A DNA stretch of 64,000 nt. Origin: Allobosea sp. LC85. GTDB taxonomy: Bacteria > Pseudomonadota > Alphaproteobacteria > Rhizobiales > Beijerinckiaceae. The stretch lies in the NCBI RefSeq assembly GCF_000735605.1, contig NZ_JPKG01000061.1, forward strand, positions 1 through 64,000, read 5' to 3'. The notes under the pieces are model-generated. The model was not told where the DNA came from. It made no database searches and was given only the letters and a program-made list of their open reading frames with translations. Below, piece after piece: positions 32,898-42,115 of this stretch. A program made the position numbers and the translations under genes. Positions within the stretch are counted from its first letter, which is position 1; the number at the start of each line of letters is the position of its first letter.

Positions 32898-34179
32898 CGG
32901 CGAGGGCCAGCTCCAAGGGGGTGATCCGGAGCGAGGTCACGCGGTTGCGGCTCTTGCGCACCACTTCGAACTTGAAGCCGTGGAAGGTGAAGGCCTGCCC
33001 GGCCTCGGGGATGGTGCGGGCCTCGTGAATGACGAGGCCAGCGATCGTCGTCGCCTCTTCGTCGGGCAGGTCCCAGTCCATCGCCCGGTTCAGGTCGCGG
33101 ATCGGCACTCCGCCATCGACGATCACCGACCCGTCCACCTGCTGACGCAGGCCCGGCACCGCGATGTCATGTTCGTCCCGGATGTCGCCGACGATTTCCT
33201 CGAGGATGTCCTCGAGCGTCACCAGTCCCATCACCTCGCCATACTCGTCGACAACGAGCGCGAAATGGGTCTTGCGCGCCAGGAAAGCCTTGAGCTGATC
33301 AGGCAGCGAGGTCGTCACCGGGGTGAACCAGGGCGCAAGAGCGATCTGCGCCACATCAAGCTTGCCGGCATCGCCGCCGGCAGCGTCGAGCGCCCGCAGC
33401 AGGTCCTTGGCGTGCAGGATGCCGACAATGTTCTCCGGCTTGTCGCGCCAGAGCGGCATCCGCGTATAGGGCGAGGCCAGCACCTCGCGCACGATCGCTT
33501 CCGGTCCGATGTCGAGATTGATCGTCCGCATCTTGGTGCGGTGGATCATCACGTCCTCGACGCCGAGCTCCTTCAGGTCGAGCAGCCCGCCGAGCATGTC
33601 GCGATCGGCCTTCTTGACCGCGCCCTCCTGGTGCATCAGGTCGACCTGGCCGCGCAGTTCCTCATTGGGCGTCAGGATCGACTGGTTCTCGTCGATACGG
33701 ATGCCGAAGAAGCGCAGGAAGCGCCGGACGAGCCATTCGATCGCCAGTGTCAGCGGGCCGAGCACCGCAACGACCCAGGCCACCGGCCGCGCCAGCCGCA
33801 GCGCCGCCTGGTCGGGCTTCGCGATCGCCGCCGTCTTCGGCATGATCTCCGCGAAGATGATCACGAGGACCGACATTACGGCTGTGGCATAGATCACGCC
33901 GGCGTCACCGAAGGCTGTGACCAGCACACTGGTTGCAAAGGCCGAGGCTCCGATATTGACGACGTTGTTGCCGATCAGCATGGCGCCGATCAGCCGCTCC
34001 CGCGTCGCCAGCAACCGCATCGCGATGCCGGCACGTCGGCTTCCCGCCTTCTCCAGCGCGGCGATGCGGGCCTTCGAGGCGGCCGTAAGCGCCGTCTCGC
34101 TGCCGGAGAAGAAGGCTGATAGCAACAGGCAGATCAGGACGATCAGCGCGGCCAGCCAGGGGTTGATGTTCTCCAGCAT
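32887..34179 (-). CDS. CNNM/CorC (HlyC-type) membrane protein with CBS pair
   Basis: 430 residues from ATG at 34179. An N-terminal DUF21/CNNM membrane domain (ALIVLICLLLSAFFSGSETA, four helices) is followed by two CBS domains (KMRTINLDIG and FALVVDEYGEVMGLVTLEDI) and a C-terminal CorC_HlyC transporter-associated domain (VDGGVPIRDLNRAMDWDLP). Homologues are linked to magnesium/cobalt export or homeostasis; the older name hemolysin is misleading. It lies 13 nt after aroB and probably shares its transcript. Confidence 0.9.
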   Translation of the reverse strand: MLENINPWLAALIVLICLLLSAFFSGSETALTAASKARIAALEKAGSRRAGIAMRLLATRERLIGAMLIGNNVVNIGASAFATSVLVTAFGDAGVIYATAVMSVLVIIFAEIMPKTAAIAKPDQAALRLARPVAWVVAVLGPLTLAIEWLVRRFLRFFGIRIDENQSILTPNEELRGQVDLMHQEGAVKKADRDMLGGLLDLKELGVEDVMIHRTKMRTINLDIGPEAIVREVLASPYTRMPLWRDKPENIVGILHAKDLLRALDAAGGDAGKLDVAQIALAPWFTPVTTSLPDQLKAFLARKTHFALVVDEYGEVMGLVTLEDILEEIVGDIRDEHDIAVPGLRQQVDGSVIVDGGVPIRDLNRAMDWDLPDEEATTIAGLVIHEARTIPEAGQAFTFHGFKFEVVRKSRNRVTSLRITPLELALAATG

Positions 34180-34192
34180 GGTCCCAGTGTGC

Positions 34193-35335
34193 TCAGGCGG
34201 CCGCGAGTTCGGCCTCGATGAAATCCCTGACCTCGTCCGCCGCGACGCCCGGCGCAATGAAGCTCTTGCCGATGCCGCGCGCCAGGATGAAGGTCAGCAC
34301 GCCGCGCTTGACCTTCTTGTCCTGGGTCATCGCGGCAACGATCTCCTCCGTGCTGCCCGCCCCGCCCGGCACCTGCTGCAACCGGCTCGGCAGGCCGACG
34401 GCATTGAGATGCGCTGCGACGCGCCCTGCATCCTGCCCGGAGCACAGGCCGAGCCGCTGCGAGAAGCGGAAGGCGAGCGCAAGACCGATCGCCACCGCCT
34501 CGCCATGCACCAGCCGGCTCGCGTCATAGCCGGTCAGGCGCTCCAGAGCGTGAGCGAAGGTGTGGCCGAGATTGAGCAAGGCGCGATCCCCCTCCTCGCG
34601 TTCGTCCCGCGCAACGATCGCCGCCTTGGCGCGGCAGGACACGGCGACAGCATGATCGCGCTCGGGGCCGCCAGCGATTATGCGGCTCCAGTTGACTTCG
34701 CACCAGTCGAAGAAATTCGGGTCGCCGATCAATCCGTATTTCACGACCTCGGCATAGCCCGCCTTGAATTCCCGCTCGCTCAGCGTATCGAGCAACGCCG
34801 TATCGGCGATGACCAGGGCGGGCTGGTGGAAGGCGCCGATCAGGTTCTTGCCATGCGAGGAATTGATGCCGGTCTTGCCGCCGACGGAGGAATCGACCTG
34901 TGACAGCAATGTCGTCGGGATCTGCACGAAGCGCACGCCGCGCCTGAGCACGGCCGCTGCAAAGCCGGTCAGGTCACCGACCACACCTCCGCCGAAGGCG
35001 ATGACGAGATCGTTGCGCTCGATCTTCGCAGCGAGCAGCGCATCGCAGAGCGCCGCGAACCGGGCATAGGATTTCGACGCCTCGCCGGGTGGGATCTCGA
35101 TCCGCGTCGTCGCGACGCCGGCCTGTTGGAGGCAGGTTTCGAAGGCCGGCGCATGCAGGCCCGCGACATGCTCGTCGGTGACCAGCGCCGCCTTGGCGCC
35201 AGGCGCGAAGCTGGCGATCAGGCTCGCCGCCTCGCAAAGCTGATGGCGGCCGATATGGATGTCGTAGCTGCGCCCTTCGAGCGCAACGGGAACCACGATC
35301 CGCGCGCCGGACTTCTCGTTCGAAGGTTTGGTCAT
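34193..35335 (-). CDS. aroB: 3-dehydroquinate synthase
   Basis: 380 residues, within the usual AroB range. NAD-binding AFGGGVVGDLTGFAA, VDSSVGGKTGIN and zinc ligands in AGYAEVVKYGL (Glu), GHTFAHALE (His) and VHGEAVAIG (His) are all present. It converts DAHP to 3-dehydroquinate in the shikimate pathway. It starts 18 nt after aroK, forming the standard alphaproteobacterial aroK-aroB pair. Confidence 0.97.
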   Translation of the reverse strand: MTKPSNEKSGARIVVPVALEGRSYDIHIGRHQLCEAASLIASFAPGAKAALVTDEHVAGLHAPAFETCLQQAGVATTRIEIPPGEASKSYARFAALCDALLAAKIERNDLVIAFGGGVVGDLTGFAAAVLRRGVRFVQIPTTLLSQVDSSVGGKTGINSSHGKNLIGAFHQPALVIADTALLDTLSEREFKAGYAEVVKYGLIGDPNFFDWCEVNWSRIIAGGPERDHAVAVSCRAKAAIVARDEREEGDRALLNLGHTFAHALERLTGYDASRLVHGEAVAIGLALAFRFSQRLGLCSGQDAGRVAAHLNAVGLPSRLQQVPGGAGSTEEIVAAMTQDKKVKRGVLTFILARGIGKSFIAPGVAADEVRDFIEAELAAA

Positions 35336-35353
35336 GTCTTCGCTCTCAGCGGC

Positions 35354-35944
35354 TCAAAGGCTCTCAAGGGAACGCAAATGGCGATCGAGCGCGACCATCG
35401 CCTCCTCGACGACGACCTCATGGGGATCATCGCGCGAGGTCACCGTGACATCAGCCAGAGCATAGACCGGCTCGCGCTCCGCCAGCATCCGCCGCATCGT
35501 CGCTTCAGGGTCGGCAGTCTGCAGCAAGGGCCGGTTGGAGCGCTTGCGCACCCGGCGCATCAGCACGTCGGCATCCGCCTTGAGCCAGATCGAGATGCCG
35601 AGTTCGACGATGCGCTCACGCGTTTCCGCGTTCATGAAGGCGCCGCCTCCGGTCGCGAGCACCAGCGGGGCGCGGGTTGCCAGAACCCGGCTGATGACGC
35701 GCCTCTCGCCGTCACGGAACTCGGTCTCGCCGCGCTGCGCGAAAATCTCGGGAATCGTCATGCCGGCCGCGGTCTCGATTTCGACGTCGGCATCGACGAA
35801 CGGCAGGCCGAGCCGCGTTGCCAGTCGCCGCCCGACGGAACTCTTGCCCGAGCCCATCATGCCGACAAGCACGACCGCGCGCTTCCCGAGCAGGCTGCGC
35901 AACTCGGAATTGTCCAGGTTCTCGATGGGGTCGGCTATTGTCAT
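35354..35944 (-). CDS. aroK: Shikimate kinase
   Basis: 196 residues from ATG at 35944, preceded by GAGGAA. Walker A is GMMGSGKSSVG, with shikimate-binding DADVEIE, a GGGAF loop and RPLLQ of the lid. It phosphorylates shikimate with ATP. First gene of the aroK-aroB-CorC unit; its upstream region is shared with the divergent small membrane protein and xerD. Confidence 0.96.
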   Translation of the reverse strand: MTIADPIENLDNSELRSLLGKRAVVLVGMMGSGKSSVGRRLATRLGLPFVDADVEIETAAGMTIPEIFAQRGETEFRDGERRVISRVLATRAPLVLATGGGAFMNAETRERIVELGISIWLKADADVLMRRVRKRSNRPLLQTADPEATMRRMLAEREPVYALADVTVTSRDDPHEVVVEEAMVALDRHLRSLESL

Positions 35945-36100
35945 CGCGGCATTTCCTCGCAGCCGGTCTAGCATGAGCTGTCAGCCGGCGTCATGCCCTC
36001 ACGACGCTGATGAACCGGTCTGCACTTGCGCGACCCGCCACGCATCGGGAATAACCGGATTGTCCTGAATCGGGGCAAGGTTCCAGGAGACATCCGGCCC

Positions 36101-36247
36101 GTGCCGACCCTCTTCAGATTCATCGCCTTTCTCGCCATCGTCGGCGGGCTGATCTTCGCCGGAATGGTCGCGCTGGTCACCTTCGTCCAGCCCGAGCAGC
36201 GCGAGATGGTCGAGATCGTGCCGCCCTCGAAGCTGCAGCAGCGATGA
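36101..36247 (+). CDS. Small single-pass membrane protein upstream of xerD
   Basis: 48 residues starting with GTG at 36101; AGGAG lies about 10 nt upstream, while the longer reading from 36026 has no hydrophobic or conserved leader. A single helix (FIAFLAIVGGLIFAGMVALV) is followed by TFVQPEQREMVEIVPPSKL. Small proteins of this type occur at this site in related genomes, from memory. Its TGA overlaps the xerD ATG (ATGA), so the two are translationally coupled. Function unknown. Confidence 0.75.
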   Translation: MPTLFRFIAFLAIVGGLIFAGMVALVTFVQPEQREMVEIVPPSKLQQR

Positions 36248-37173
36248 GCCGGCTGGCTCGCAGCCGGGTTACGGCCTTTCTCGACATGCTCGCGGCCGAG
36301 CGCGGCGCGGCGAAGAACACGCTCGAGGCCTATGAGCGCGACCTCGACGACTATACCGGCTTCATCGCCGGCCGCGGAGACCTCGGCTCCATCGGCGCCC
36401 AGGACATCCGGGACTGGCTCGCCGAGCTGGCCGCCCGCGGACTGAAGCCGTCATCGACCGCGCGCCGGCTCTCCGCGGTGCGCCAGTTCCATCGCTTCCT
36501 CTATACGGAAGGACTGACGGGTGCCGACCCCTCCGCCGCGATCGACGGGCCAAGGCAGGGCCGCCCGCTGCCCAAGGTCGTTTCTGTCGCCGATGTCGAT
36601 CGTCTGATCGAGACGGCCCGGCTCCTTAGCGAACGTGACGGCCTTACGCCCGCGGCGCGGTTGAAGGCCCTGCGCATGCGCTGCCTGATCGAGATGCTCT
36701 ACGCCACAGGACTGCGCGTCTCCGAGCTGATGGCGCTGCCGCTTTCCGCGGCAACGACGCGCGAGCGGTTTCTTGTCGTGCGCGGCAAGGGCAACAAGGA
36801 CCGGCTGGTGCCGCTGAACGACGCCGCCCGCGAGGCCGCACGCGGCTATCTGGAGGCACTGCGCCAGGCTGGAGGCGCCGACGGCCGCTGGCTCTTCCCG
36901 TCCGATGGCGAGAGCGGACATCTGACGCGCCAGGCTTTTGGCCGCGACCTCAAGATGCTGGCCGGGGCAGCGGGATTATCGGCGACGCTGAGCCCGCATG
37001 TGCTGCGCCACGCCTTCGCCAGCCATTTGCTGCAGAATGGCGCAGATCTTCGCGTCGTACAGGAGCTGCTCGGCCACGCCGACATCGCCACGACCCAGAT
37101 CTACACCCATGTCCTCGACGAGCGGCTGAAGAGCATGGTGCGCGACCTGCACCCGCTGGCCGACGAAAGCTGA
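36244..37173 (+). CDS. xerD: Site-specific tyrosine recombinase XerD
   Basis: 309 residues. The N-terminal SAM-like DNA-binding domain (FLDMLAAERGAAKNTLEAY) is followed by the catalytic domain with Arg in YATGLRVSELM, Lys in GKGNKDR, HVLRHAFASHL, LGHADIATTQIYTH and the nucleophile Tyr in the last. It acts with XerC at dif to resolve chromosome dimers. XerD is chosen over XerC from its place beside aroK/aroB in related genomes. No dif-like site was seen here. Confidence 0.93.
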   Translation: MSRLARSRVTAFLDMLAAERGAAKNTLEAYERDLDDYTGFIAGRGDLGSIGAQDIRDWLAELAARGLKPSSTARRLSAVRQFHRFLYTEGLTGADPSAAIDGPRQGRPLPKVVSVADVDRLIETARLLSERDGLTPAARLKALRMRCLIEMLYATGLRVSELMALPLSAATTRERFLVVRGKGNKDRLVPLNDAAREAARGYLEALRQAGGADGRWLFPSDGESGHLTRQAFGRDLKMLAGAAGLSATLSPHVLRHAFASHLLQNGADLRVVQELLGHADIATTQIYTHVLDERLKSMVRDLHPLADES

Positions 37174-37215
37174 TCGTCGGATCCCACGAAGATCGGGCCC
37201 GCACGACTGTCCCGA

Positions 37216-38136
37216 TCAGCGAGGGCTTTCCGCCGAGGCGAGCGTGCCGAGGCGCGCAGCGACCGCCCTTGCCGCCATTTCGAGGTCTCGAGGCCCTGAG
37301 CGGTGATCGAAGGTGCGCCAGGTCAAGGCGCTTTGGATCGGCGGCAGATCGATCTCGATGAATTCGACGCCCGGATGGGCGAAATAGTTCCGGGCCCGCG
37401 AGGTCAAGGTCATGACGCATTGGCCCGCTGCAACCGCAACCAGCCCCTCTCGCACGGTCGCGATCTCGGGTCCGTCGGCAATGGCCTGCCCCGATGGGGT
37501 CACGCGCGGAAAATGATAGTTGCACCACTCGTCGGACGCCGCGCCGGCCGGCAATCGGACCATTCGCTCGTATCGCAACTCTTCTGGATCCACCAGCTTG
37601 CGCATCGCCAGGCGATGTCCGCTCGGCACCACGAGTGTGCGCGCATCCTGGAAGAGAATGGCGCCTCGCGTCAGGCTGTGTGTCGCAAGCGGCAGGCGCG
37701 CCAGCGCCACGTCAACCTTGCCGTCCAGGACCGCGGACCCCTGGTTCAGATAGTTGAGCTCCACGAAGCGGAGCGAGATGTCGGGGCGCGAACGCGCGAA
37801 CTCCGCAACGACCGCCGATGTGAGCTCGTAGAAACCGCCGCCGAGATAGCCGACAAGCAATTCGGTCTGCTGTCCCTGAGCGCGTTTTCGAGCATCGCCG
37901 AGCGCCGCCCTGAGCGCACTGACCGGCGGTTCGAGATCCTTGAGCAGGGCCTGCCCGAGGGCCGTCAACGATACGCGCCGGCTCGTCCGCTCAAACAGCT
38001 GACCTCCAAGATAGCTCTCGAGGGACTTGATCGACTCCGACACGACGGATTGCTTCACGCCCAGCGCCTCGGCCGCCTGACCGAAGTGCAGCCGGTGAGC
38101 CACGGCCAGGAAGCACTCGAGTTTGCGGAGATCCAT
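37216..38136 (-). CDS. LysR-family transcriptional regulator
   Basis: 306 residues. N-terminal winged helix-turn-helix (LRKLECFLAVAHRLHFGQAA, LGVKQSVVSESIKSLE) and a periplasmic-binding-like effector domain. It is divergent from the alpha/beta hydrolase gene and has an inverted repeat 8 nt before its start, so it probably represses itself and controls the hydrolase-MFS-SDR genes. The effector is unknown. Confidence 0.93.
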   Translation of the reverse strand: MDLRKLECFLAVAHRLHFGQAAEALGVKQSVVSESIKSLESYLGGQLFERTSRRVSLTALGQALLKDLEPPVSALRAALGDARKRAQGQQTELLVGYLGGGFYELTSAVVAEFARSRPDISLRFVELNYLNQGSAVLDGKVDVALARLPLATHSLTRGAILFQDARTLVVPSGHRLAMRKLVDPEELRYERMVRLPAGAASDEWCNYHFPRVTPSGQAIADGPEIATVREGLVAVAAGQCVMTLTSRARNYFAHPGVEFIEIDLPPIQSALTWRTFDHRSGPRDLEMAARAVAARLGTLASAESPR

Positions 38137-38144
38137 AGCGCCCG

Positions 38145-38167
38145 ATCAATCGGAAATACCGATTGAT
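38145..38167. promoter_or_regulatory. Probable LysR-regulator binding site
   Basis: A perfect 9-bp inverted repeat ATCAATCGG / CCGATTGAT with a 5-nt AAATA spacer, fitting the T-N11-A pattern of LysR boxes. It lies in the 135-nt divergent region next to the lysR start. Assignment by structure and position only. Confidence 0.6.
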
Positions 38168-38271
38168 AAAGTTGTTTTGCGGCGTTGATCAAGAGGCACC
38201 ATTCGCCAAAACCTACTGAAAATACATCCGCTGCCGCAGCCAGCGCCAAGGCGGATCAGGAGGACACGCGA

Positions 38272-39165
38272 ATGGACGTTTCAGCCACCCCGGTGGAGTT
38301 TCGCGCAGGCGAGGATGTCATGCGCGGCTCCTTCCATCTGCCGTCAACGAGCGGACCGCTTCCCGCGGTTGCCCTCGGACACGGCTGGGGAATGGTCGCC
38401 GGCGGTGACCTCGAGGACTACGCCCGCACGATTGCGGCAAAGGGCATCGCCTGCCTGACCTTCGATTATCGCCGGCTCGGCAAGAGCTCCGGATTGCCCC
38501 GGCAGGAGATCGATCCCGCATGGCAGCAGGAAGATTACAGGACTGCGATCACCTATCTCTGTTCGCGCCCCGAGGTCGACATGCAGCGCATCGGGATCTG
38601 GGGAACCAGCTACAGCGGCGGCCATGTCCTCGTGGTCGGAGCCACCGATCGCCGCGTGAAATGCGTGGTGAGCCAGGTTCCGACGATCAGCGGCTACCTG
38701 TCCGGCCTGAGGAAGGTTCATCCGCGCCATGCCGAGACGCTCCACCGCTTCTTCTCGGATGACCGGCTGGCGCGCCTGAACGGGCAACCACCAGGCACGA
38801 TGCGCGAAGTCGGGCAGGACAAGGGGCCGGACGTTGCCTACCCCGGTGCGGAATCCTACGACTACATGATCGGGGAGGCCGAGCGCTGTCCCGAATGGCG
38901 CAACGAAGTGACGATCCGCTCGCTCGAACTCGCGCGTAGCTACGAGCCAGGTCAGTGGGTGTCGCGGATCGGGCCCGCAGCGCTCCTGATGATCGTTGCC
39001 GACAACGACCTTCAGACACCGACCGATCTTCAGCTCGACGCCTACACCCAGGCTCGCGAGCCCAAGGAGTTGCTGCTGCTCAAGGGCGGCCATTACTCCG
39101 CCTACCAGCAGCATTTCGAGACGACGAGCAGCGCCGCAGCGCGCTGGTTCTCGACCCATCTCTAA
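38272..39165 (+). CDS. Alpha/beta hydrolase (dienelactone hydrolase-like)
   Basis: 297 residues from ATG at 38272, with AGGAGGA upstream; the longer frame has no such site. Core motifs: ALGHGWGMVAGG (oxyanion region), FDYRRLGKSS, nucleophile elbow GTSYSGG, IVADNDLQTPTDLQ (acid) and LLLKGGHYSAYQ (catalytic His). It is cytoplasmic with no signal peptide. It resembles hydrolases that open lactones or cleave C-C or ester bonds in catabolic clusters. It leads the putative LysR-controlled unit, followed after 34 nt by an MFS importer. Confidence 0.85.
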   Translation: MDVSATPVEFRAGEDVMRGSFHLPSTSGPLPAVALGHGWGMVAGGDLEDYARTIAAKGIACLTFDYRRLGKSSGLPRQEIDPAWQQEDYRTAITYLCSRPEVDMQRIGIWGTSYSGGHVLVVGATDRRVKCVVSQVPTISGYLSGLRKVHPRHAETLHRFFSDDRLARLNGQPPGTMREVGQDKGPDVAYPGAESYDYMIGEAERCPEWRNEVTIRSLELARSYEPGQWVSRIGPAALLMIVADNDLQTPTDLQLDAYTQAREPKELLLLKGGHYSAYQQHFETTSSAAARWFSTHL

Positions 39166-39199
39166 ACAGAACGGCCGAAGAGCCATCAGGGAGGATTTC

Positions 39200-40522
39200 A
39201 TGTCAGCCGATATTCTGGCGGGCGGCGAAGCCGCGCGACCGCATGACCGCGTCACCAGGAGCAAGTCGCTCCAGTCGCTCCGAGCCGCCGCCGTCGGCAA
39301 CCTGCTCGAATGGTTCGACTGGACGCTCTACGGCACCTTCGCCGTCTATCTCGCAGCCAATTTCTTCGAGAAGACGGACTCGACATCCGCGCTGCTCTCG
39401 ACGCTCGCGGTCTTTGCGGTTGGTTTCGTGGCGCGGCCGATCGGAGGCATCATCTTCGGACGCTTCGGTGATCGGATCGGTCGCAAGAACACCCTGATCG
39501 TGACGATGTCGACGATGGCTGCGGCCAGCCTGATGATCGCCGTCATCCCCTCCTACTCGAGCATCGGGATCTGGGCGTCGGCGCTGTTGCTGATCGCGCG
39601 CTTGCTGCAGGGCCTGGCACATGGCGGTGAGTCCGGCGTCTCCTATGCCTATGTTGCGGAAATCGCTCCGGCTGAACGGCGCGGCCTTTGGGCAAGCAGC
39701 GTGTTCATCAGCGTGACGCTCGGCGTCATGGCGGCAACCTTCCTCGGCATCGTCCTGACGTCGCTATTCTCGCCCGCGGACATGATGTCCTATGGCTGGC
39801 GCCTCGGCTTCGCCTTCGGTGGCATCCTCGGTCTGTTCGCGCTCTATATGCGCCGTGCAGCCCACGAGTCCCCGGTCTACGACGCGGACGAGGCCGCACC
39901 TGCGATTGTCGCGCCGATGAATGGCCGCGACAAACTCCAGATCCTGCTGAAGGTCGTCTTCTTCTCGGCCGGCTCCAATGTCGCCTACTACACCTGGGTC
40001 ACGTTCGCTCCGAGCTTCGCGATCTCCGCATACGGAATGGACGCCCGCGGCGCCTTCGTCGCGAGCCTGCTCGCTCAACTCGTCGTTCTCTGTCTGCTGC
40101 CTTTCTTCGGGCATCTCGCCGACAAGTTTGGCCGCAAGCCGATGGTGTTCGTCTATGGGCTGGGGCTCATCCTGGCTCCGATCCCGGTCGCAGCGATCCT
40201 GACGAGCGAGCCCTGGACCCTCTTCGTCTCCCAAGGCATCGGCCTGGCCGTCTGGGCGATCATCGCCTCGATCTACCCGACCCTGATCGCAGAGCAGATC
40301 CCGACCCAACAGCGGGCGCTCGGCGTCGGCTTCCTGTCGTCGCTTTCGGTCGCGATTTTCGGCGGCACGGCCCCCTATCTCAACACCTGGCTGAGCTCGA
40401 TCGGCCTGTCCTGGGTGTTCTCGCTCTACATCATGTTCCTCGGCGCACTCGCCGTCATCGCCGCCATCATGATCCGCGAAACCCGCGGCGTGCCCCTCAG
40501 CCAGATCCGCAGCGGTCGCTGA
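39200..40522 (+). CDS. MFS transporter, metabolite:H+ symporter (MHS) family
   Basis: 440 residues; the start at 39200 has GGAGG upstream. Twelve helices, with GNLLEWFDWTLYG at helix 1, GRFGDRIGRKNTL between helices 2 and 3, and LLQGLAHGGESG, all typical of the KgtP/ProP/ShiA group that imports organic acids with protons. It probably brings in the substrate of the hydrolase and dehydrogenases around it. A strong terminator follows directly. Confidence 0.9.
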   Translation: MSADILAGGEAARPHDRVTRSKSLQSLRAAAVGNLLEWFDWTLYGTFAVYLAANFFEKTDSTSALLSTLAVFAVGFVARPIGGIIFGRFGDRIGRKNTLIVTMSTMAAASLMIAVIPSYSSIGIWASALLLIARLLQGLAHGGESGVSYAYVAEIAPAERRGLWASSVFISVTLGVMAATFLGIVLTSLFSPADMMSYGWRLGFAFGGILGLFALYMRRAAHESPVYDADEAAPAIVAPMNGRDKLQILLKVVFFSAGSNVAYYTWVTFAPSFAISAYGMDARGAFVASLLAQLVVLCLLPFFGHLADKFGRKPMVFVYGLGLILAPIPVAAILTSEPWTLFVSQGIGLAVWAIIASIYPTLIAEQIPTQQRALGVGFLSSLSVAIFGGTAPYLNTWLSSIGLSWVFSLYIMFLGALAVIAAIMIRETRGVPLSQIRSGR

Positions 40523-40528
40523 CAACCC

Positions 40529-40557
40529 GGGCCGCACGGTTTGCGGCCCATTTTTTT
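40529..40557 (+). terminator. Rho-independent terminator after the MFS gene
   Basis: A perfect 8-bp stem GGGCCGCA / TGCGGCCC with a 5-nt loop, followed by A and seven Ts (40551-40557). It stands 7 nt after the MFS stop and 14 nt before the start of the next gene on the same strand. Confidence 0.9.
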
Positions 40558-40571
40558 AGGGAACGGGATCC

Positions 40572-41306
40572 ATGCAGGATTGCCAGAAAGCCCATCGGGG
40601 CAAGATAGCCGTCGTGACCGGCGCAAGCGGCGGCATTGGAGCAGCCATCTGCGCGAAGCTGAATGCCGAGGGCGCCAGGGTCATCGCGCTCGACCGCCAG
40701 GACGGACCAGGTTCGACCGGCATCGATCGCCGGATCGTCGACATCGCGAATACGGCCGCCTTGCAGGACACCGTCGCACAGATCGCGGCAGATTACGGGC
40801 GCATCGACATCTGGGTGAACAACGCGGGCTTCCTGGAGCGCCGGGCCGCGCTCGACATCACACGCGACGGCTGGGGCAAGTCGATCGACGTCAATCTGAC
40901 GGCAGCGTTCTTCGGCGCGCAGGCCGCCGCGCGGGTCATGAAGGACAGCGGCGGCGGTTCGATCGTCAACCTGTCAAGCTATGCCGGCCTGAAGGCTCGC
41001 CCCAACTGCGCCCACTACGCTGCTGCCAAGGCCGCGATCGCGCATCTGACGTCCTGTCTCGCCATCGAGTGGGGGCCCCTGAACATTCGCGTCAACGCCA
41101 TCGCTCCTGGCTATATCGAGACCCCGATGAGTGCGTGGATGCACGCCGATCCCGAGCAGAAGGCGATCTATCTCGGCCGCACGCCGCTCGGACGCATGGG
41201 GCAGCCCACGGAGATCGCGGATTCCGTCAGCTTCCTCGCCTCCGATGCTGCCGGCTACATCACCGGCCACGTTCTGGGTGTCGACGGAGGCATCGGCAGG
41301 TCATGA
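40572..41306 (+). CDS. Short-chain dehydrogenase/reductase (first of pair)
   Basis: 244 residues. NAD(P)-binding TGASGGIG, NNAG, and catalytic Ser (NLSSYAG), Tyr and Lys (YAAAK); the C-terminus GHVLGVDGGIG is typical of classical SDRs. Asp in IALDRQD after beta 2 suggests NAD preference. AGGGAACGG serves as ribosome-binding site right behind the terminator T-tract. Its stop overlaps the start of the second SDR. Confidence 0.9.
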   Translation: MQDCQKAHRGKIAVVTGASGGIGAAICAKLNAEGARVIALDRQDGPGSTGIDRRIVDIANTAALQDTVAQIAADYGRIDIWVNNAGFLERRAALDITRDGWGKSIDVNLTAAFFGAQAAARVMKDSGGGSIVNLSSYAGLKARPNCAHYAAAKAAIAHLTSCLAIEWGPLNIRVNAIAPGYIETPMSAWMHADPEQKAIYLGRTPLGRMGQPTEIADSVSFLASDAAGYITGHVLGVDGGIGRS

Positions 41307-42115
41307 GTTCGTCCTTCTGGCAGGATCGGGTCTTCGTCGTCACCGGTGGGGCAAGGGGGCAAGGCGCTGCCGAGGTGTCTCGCCTTCTTGCGGCCGGCGC
41401 GAAGGTCGTGGTCGCGGACGTGCTCGGCCCCGATCACCCGCATTGGTCAGTGCTCGACGGCACGACGGACAGGCTGAGTGTCGTCACGGCCGATATATCG
41501 CGGGAGGAATCCTGGGCCGAGATCCTCGCCGCTGCCTGCAAGCTTGGAGGTTCGCTCTCAGGACTGGTCAACAACGCCGGCATCACGCTCCGCAAAACCG
41601 TTACGGAGACCACGCATGACGAGTGGCTGGCCGTGCTGAACGTCAACCTCAATGCCGCCTTCCTGGGTATTCGGCACCTGGCGCCGCACATGGTCGACGG
41701 CGGGTCGATCGTGAACGTATCGTCCACGGCCGGTCTCACCGGCTACTTCAGCGCTGCCTACTCTGCCAGCAAATGGGGGCTGCGCGGTCTCGCGAAGGCC
41801 GCGGCCGTTGAACTGGCGGCCCGCGGCATACGCGTGAACACGATCTGCCCGGGGCTCGTCGATACCCCGATGATCAATCAGCCCAACGGGGGTTACGACG
41901 TTCAGCGCGCGACCGCCTTCGTCGAAGGGAACCGGATGATGACACCGCTCGGGCGTGGTGCCGACCCGGACGAGATTGCCGGCGCGGTCATGTTCCTGCT
42001 CGGGCCCGATAGTCGCTTCATCACCGGCGCGGACCTCGCCGTCGATGGCGGTATGACCGGCGCGGGCATCTACACAAGGATCGGGCGCGACGTCGGGACT
42101 GTACAGTCGGCCTAG
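41303..42115 (+). CDS. Short-chain dehydrogenase/reductase (second of pair)
   Basis: 270 residues. Motifs TGGARGQG, NNAG, NVSSTAG and YSASK, with ADLAVDGGMTGAG near the end. The ATG overlaps the previous stop (ATGA), so the two enzymes are translationally coupled and may form a two-step or heteromeric oxidation of one compound. The substrate is unknown; the LysR, hydrolase and MFS genes upstream suggest a hydroxylated acid or lactone product. Confidence 0.9.
   Translation: MSSSFWQDRVFVVTGGARGQGAAEVSRLLAAGAKVVVADVLGPDHPHWSVLDGTTDRLSVVTADISREESWAEILAAACKLGGSLSGLVNNAGITLRKTVTETTHDEWLAVLNVNLNAAFLGIRHLAPHMVDGGSIVNVSSTAGLTGYFSAAYSASKWGLRGLAKAAAVELAARGIRVNTICPGLVDTPMINQPNGGYDVQRATAFVEGNRMMTPLGRGADPDEIAGAVMFLLGPDSRFITGADLAVDGGMTGAGIYTRIGRDVGTVQSA

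Noticed and set aside
37191..37217. Inverted repeat GATCGGG / CCCGATC between xerD and lysR
   Set aside because: 13-nt loop and no T-tract on either strand; too weak to call a terminator.
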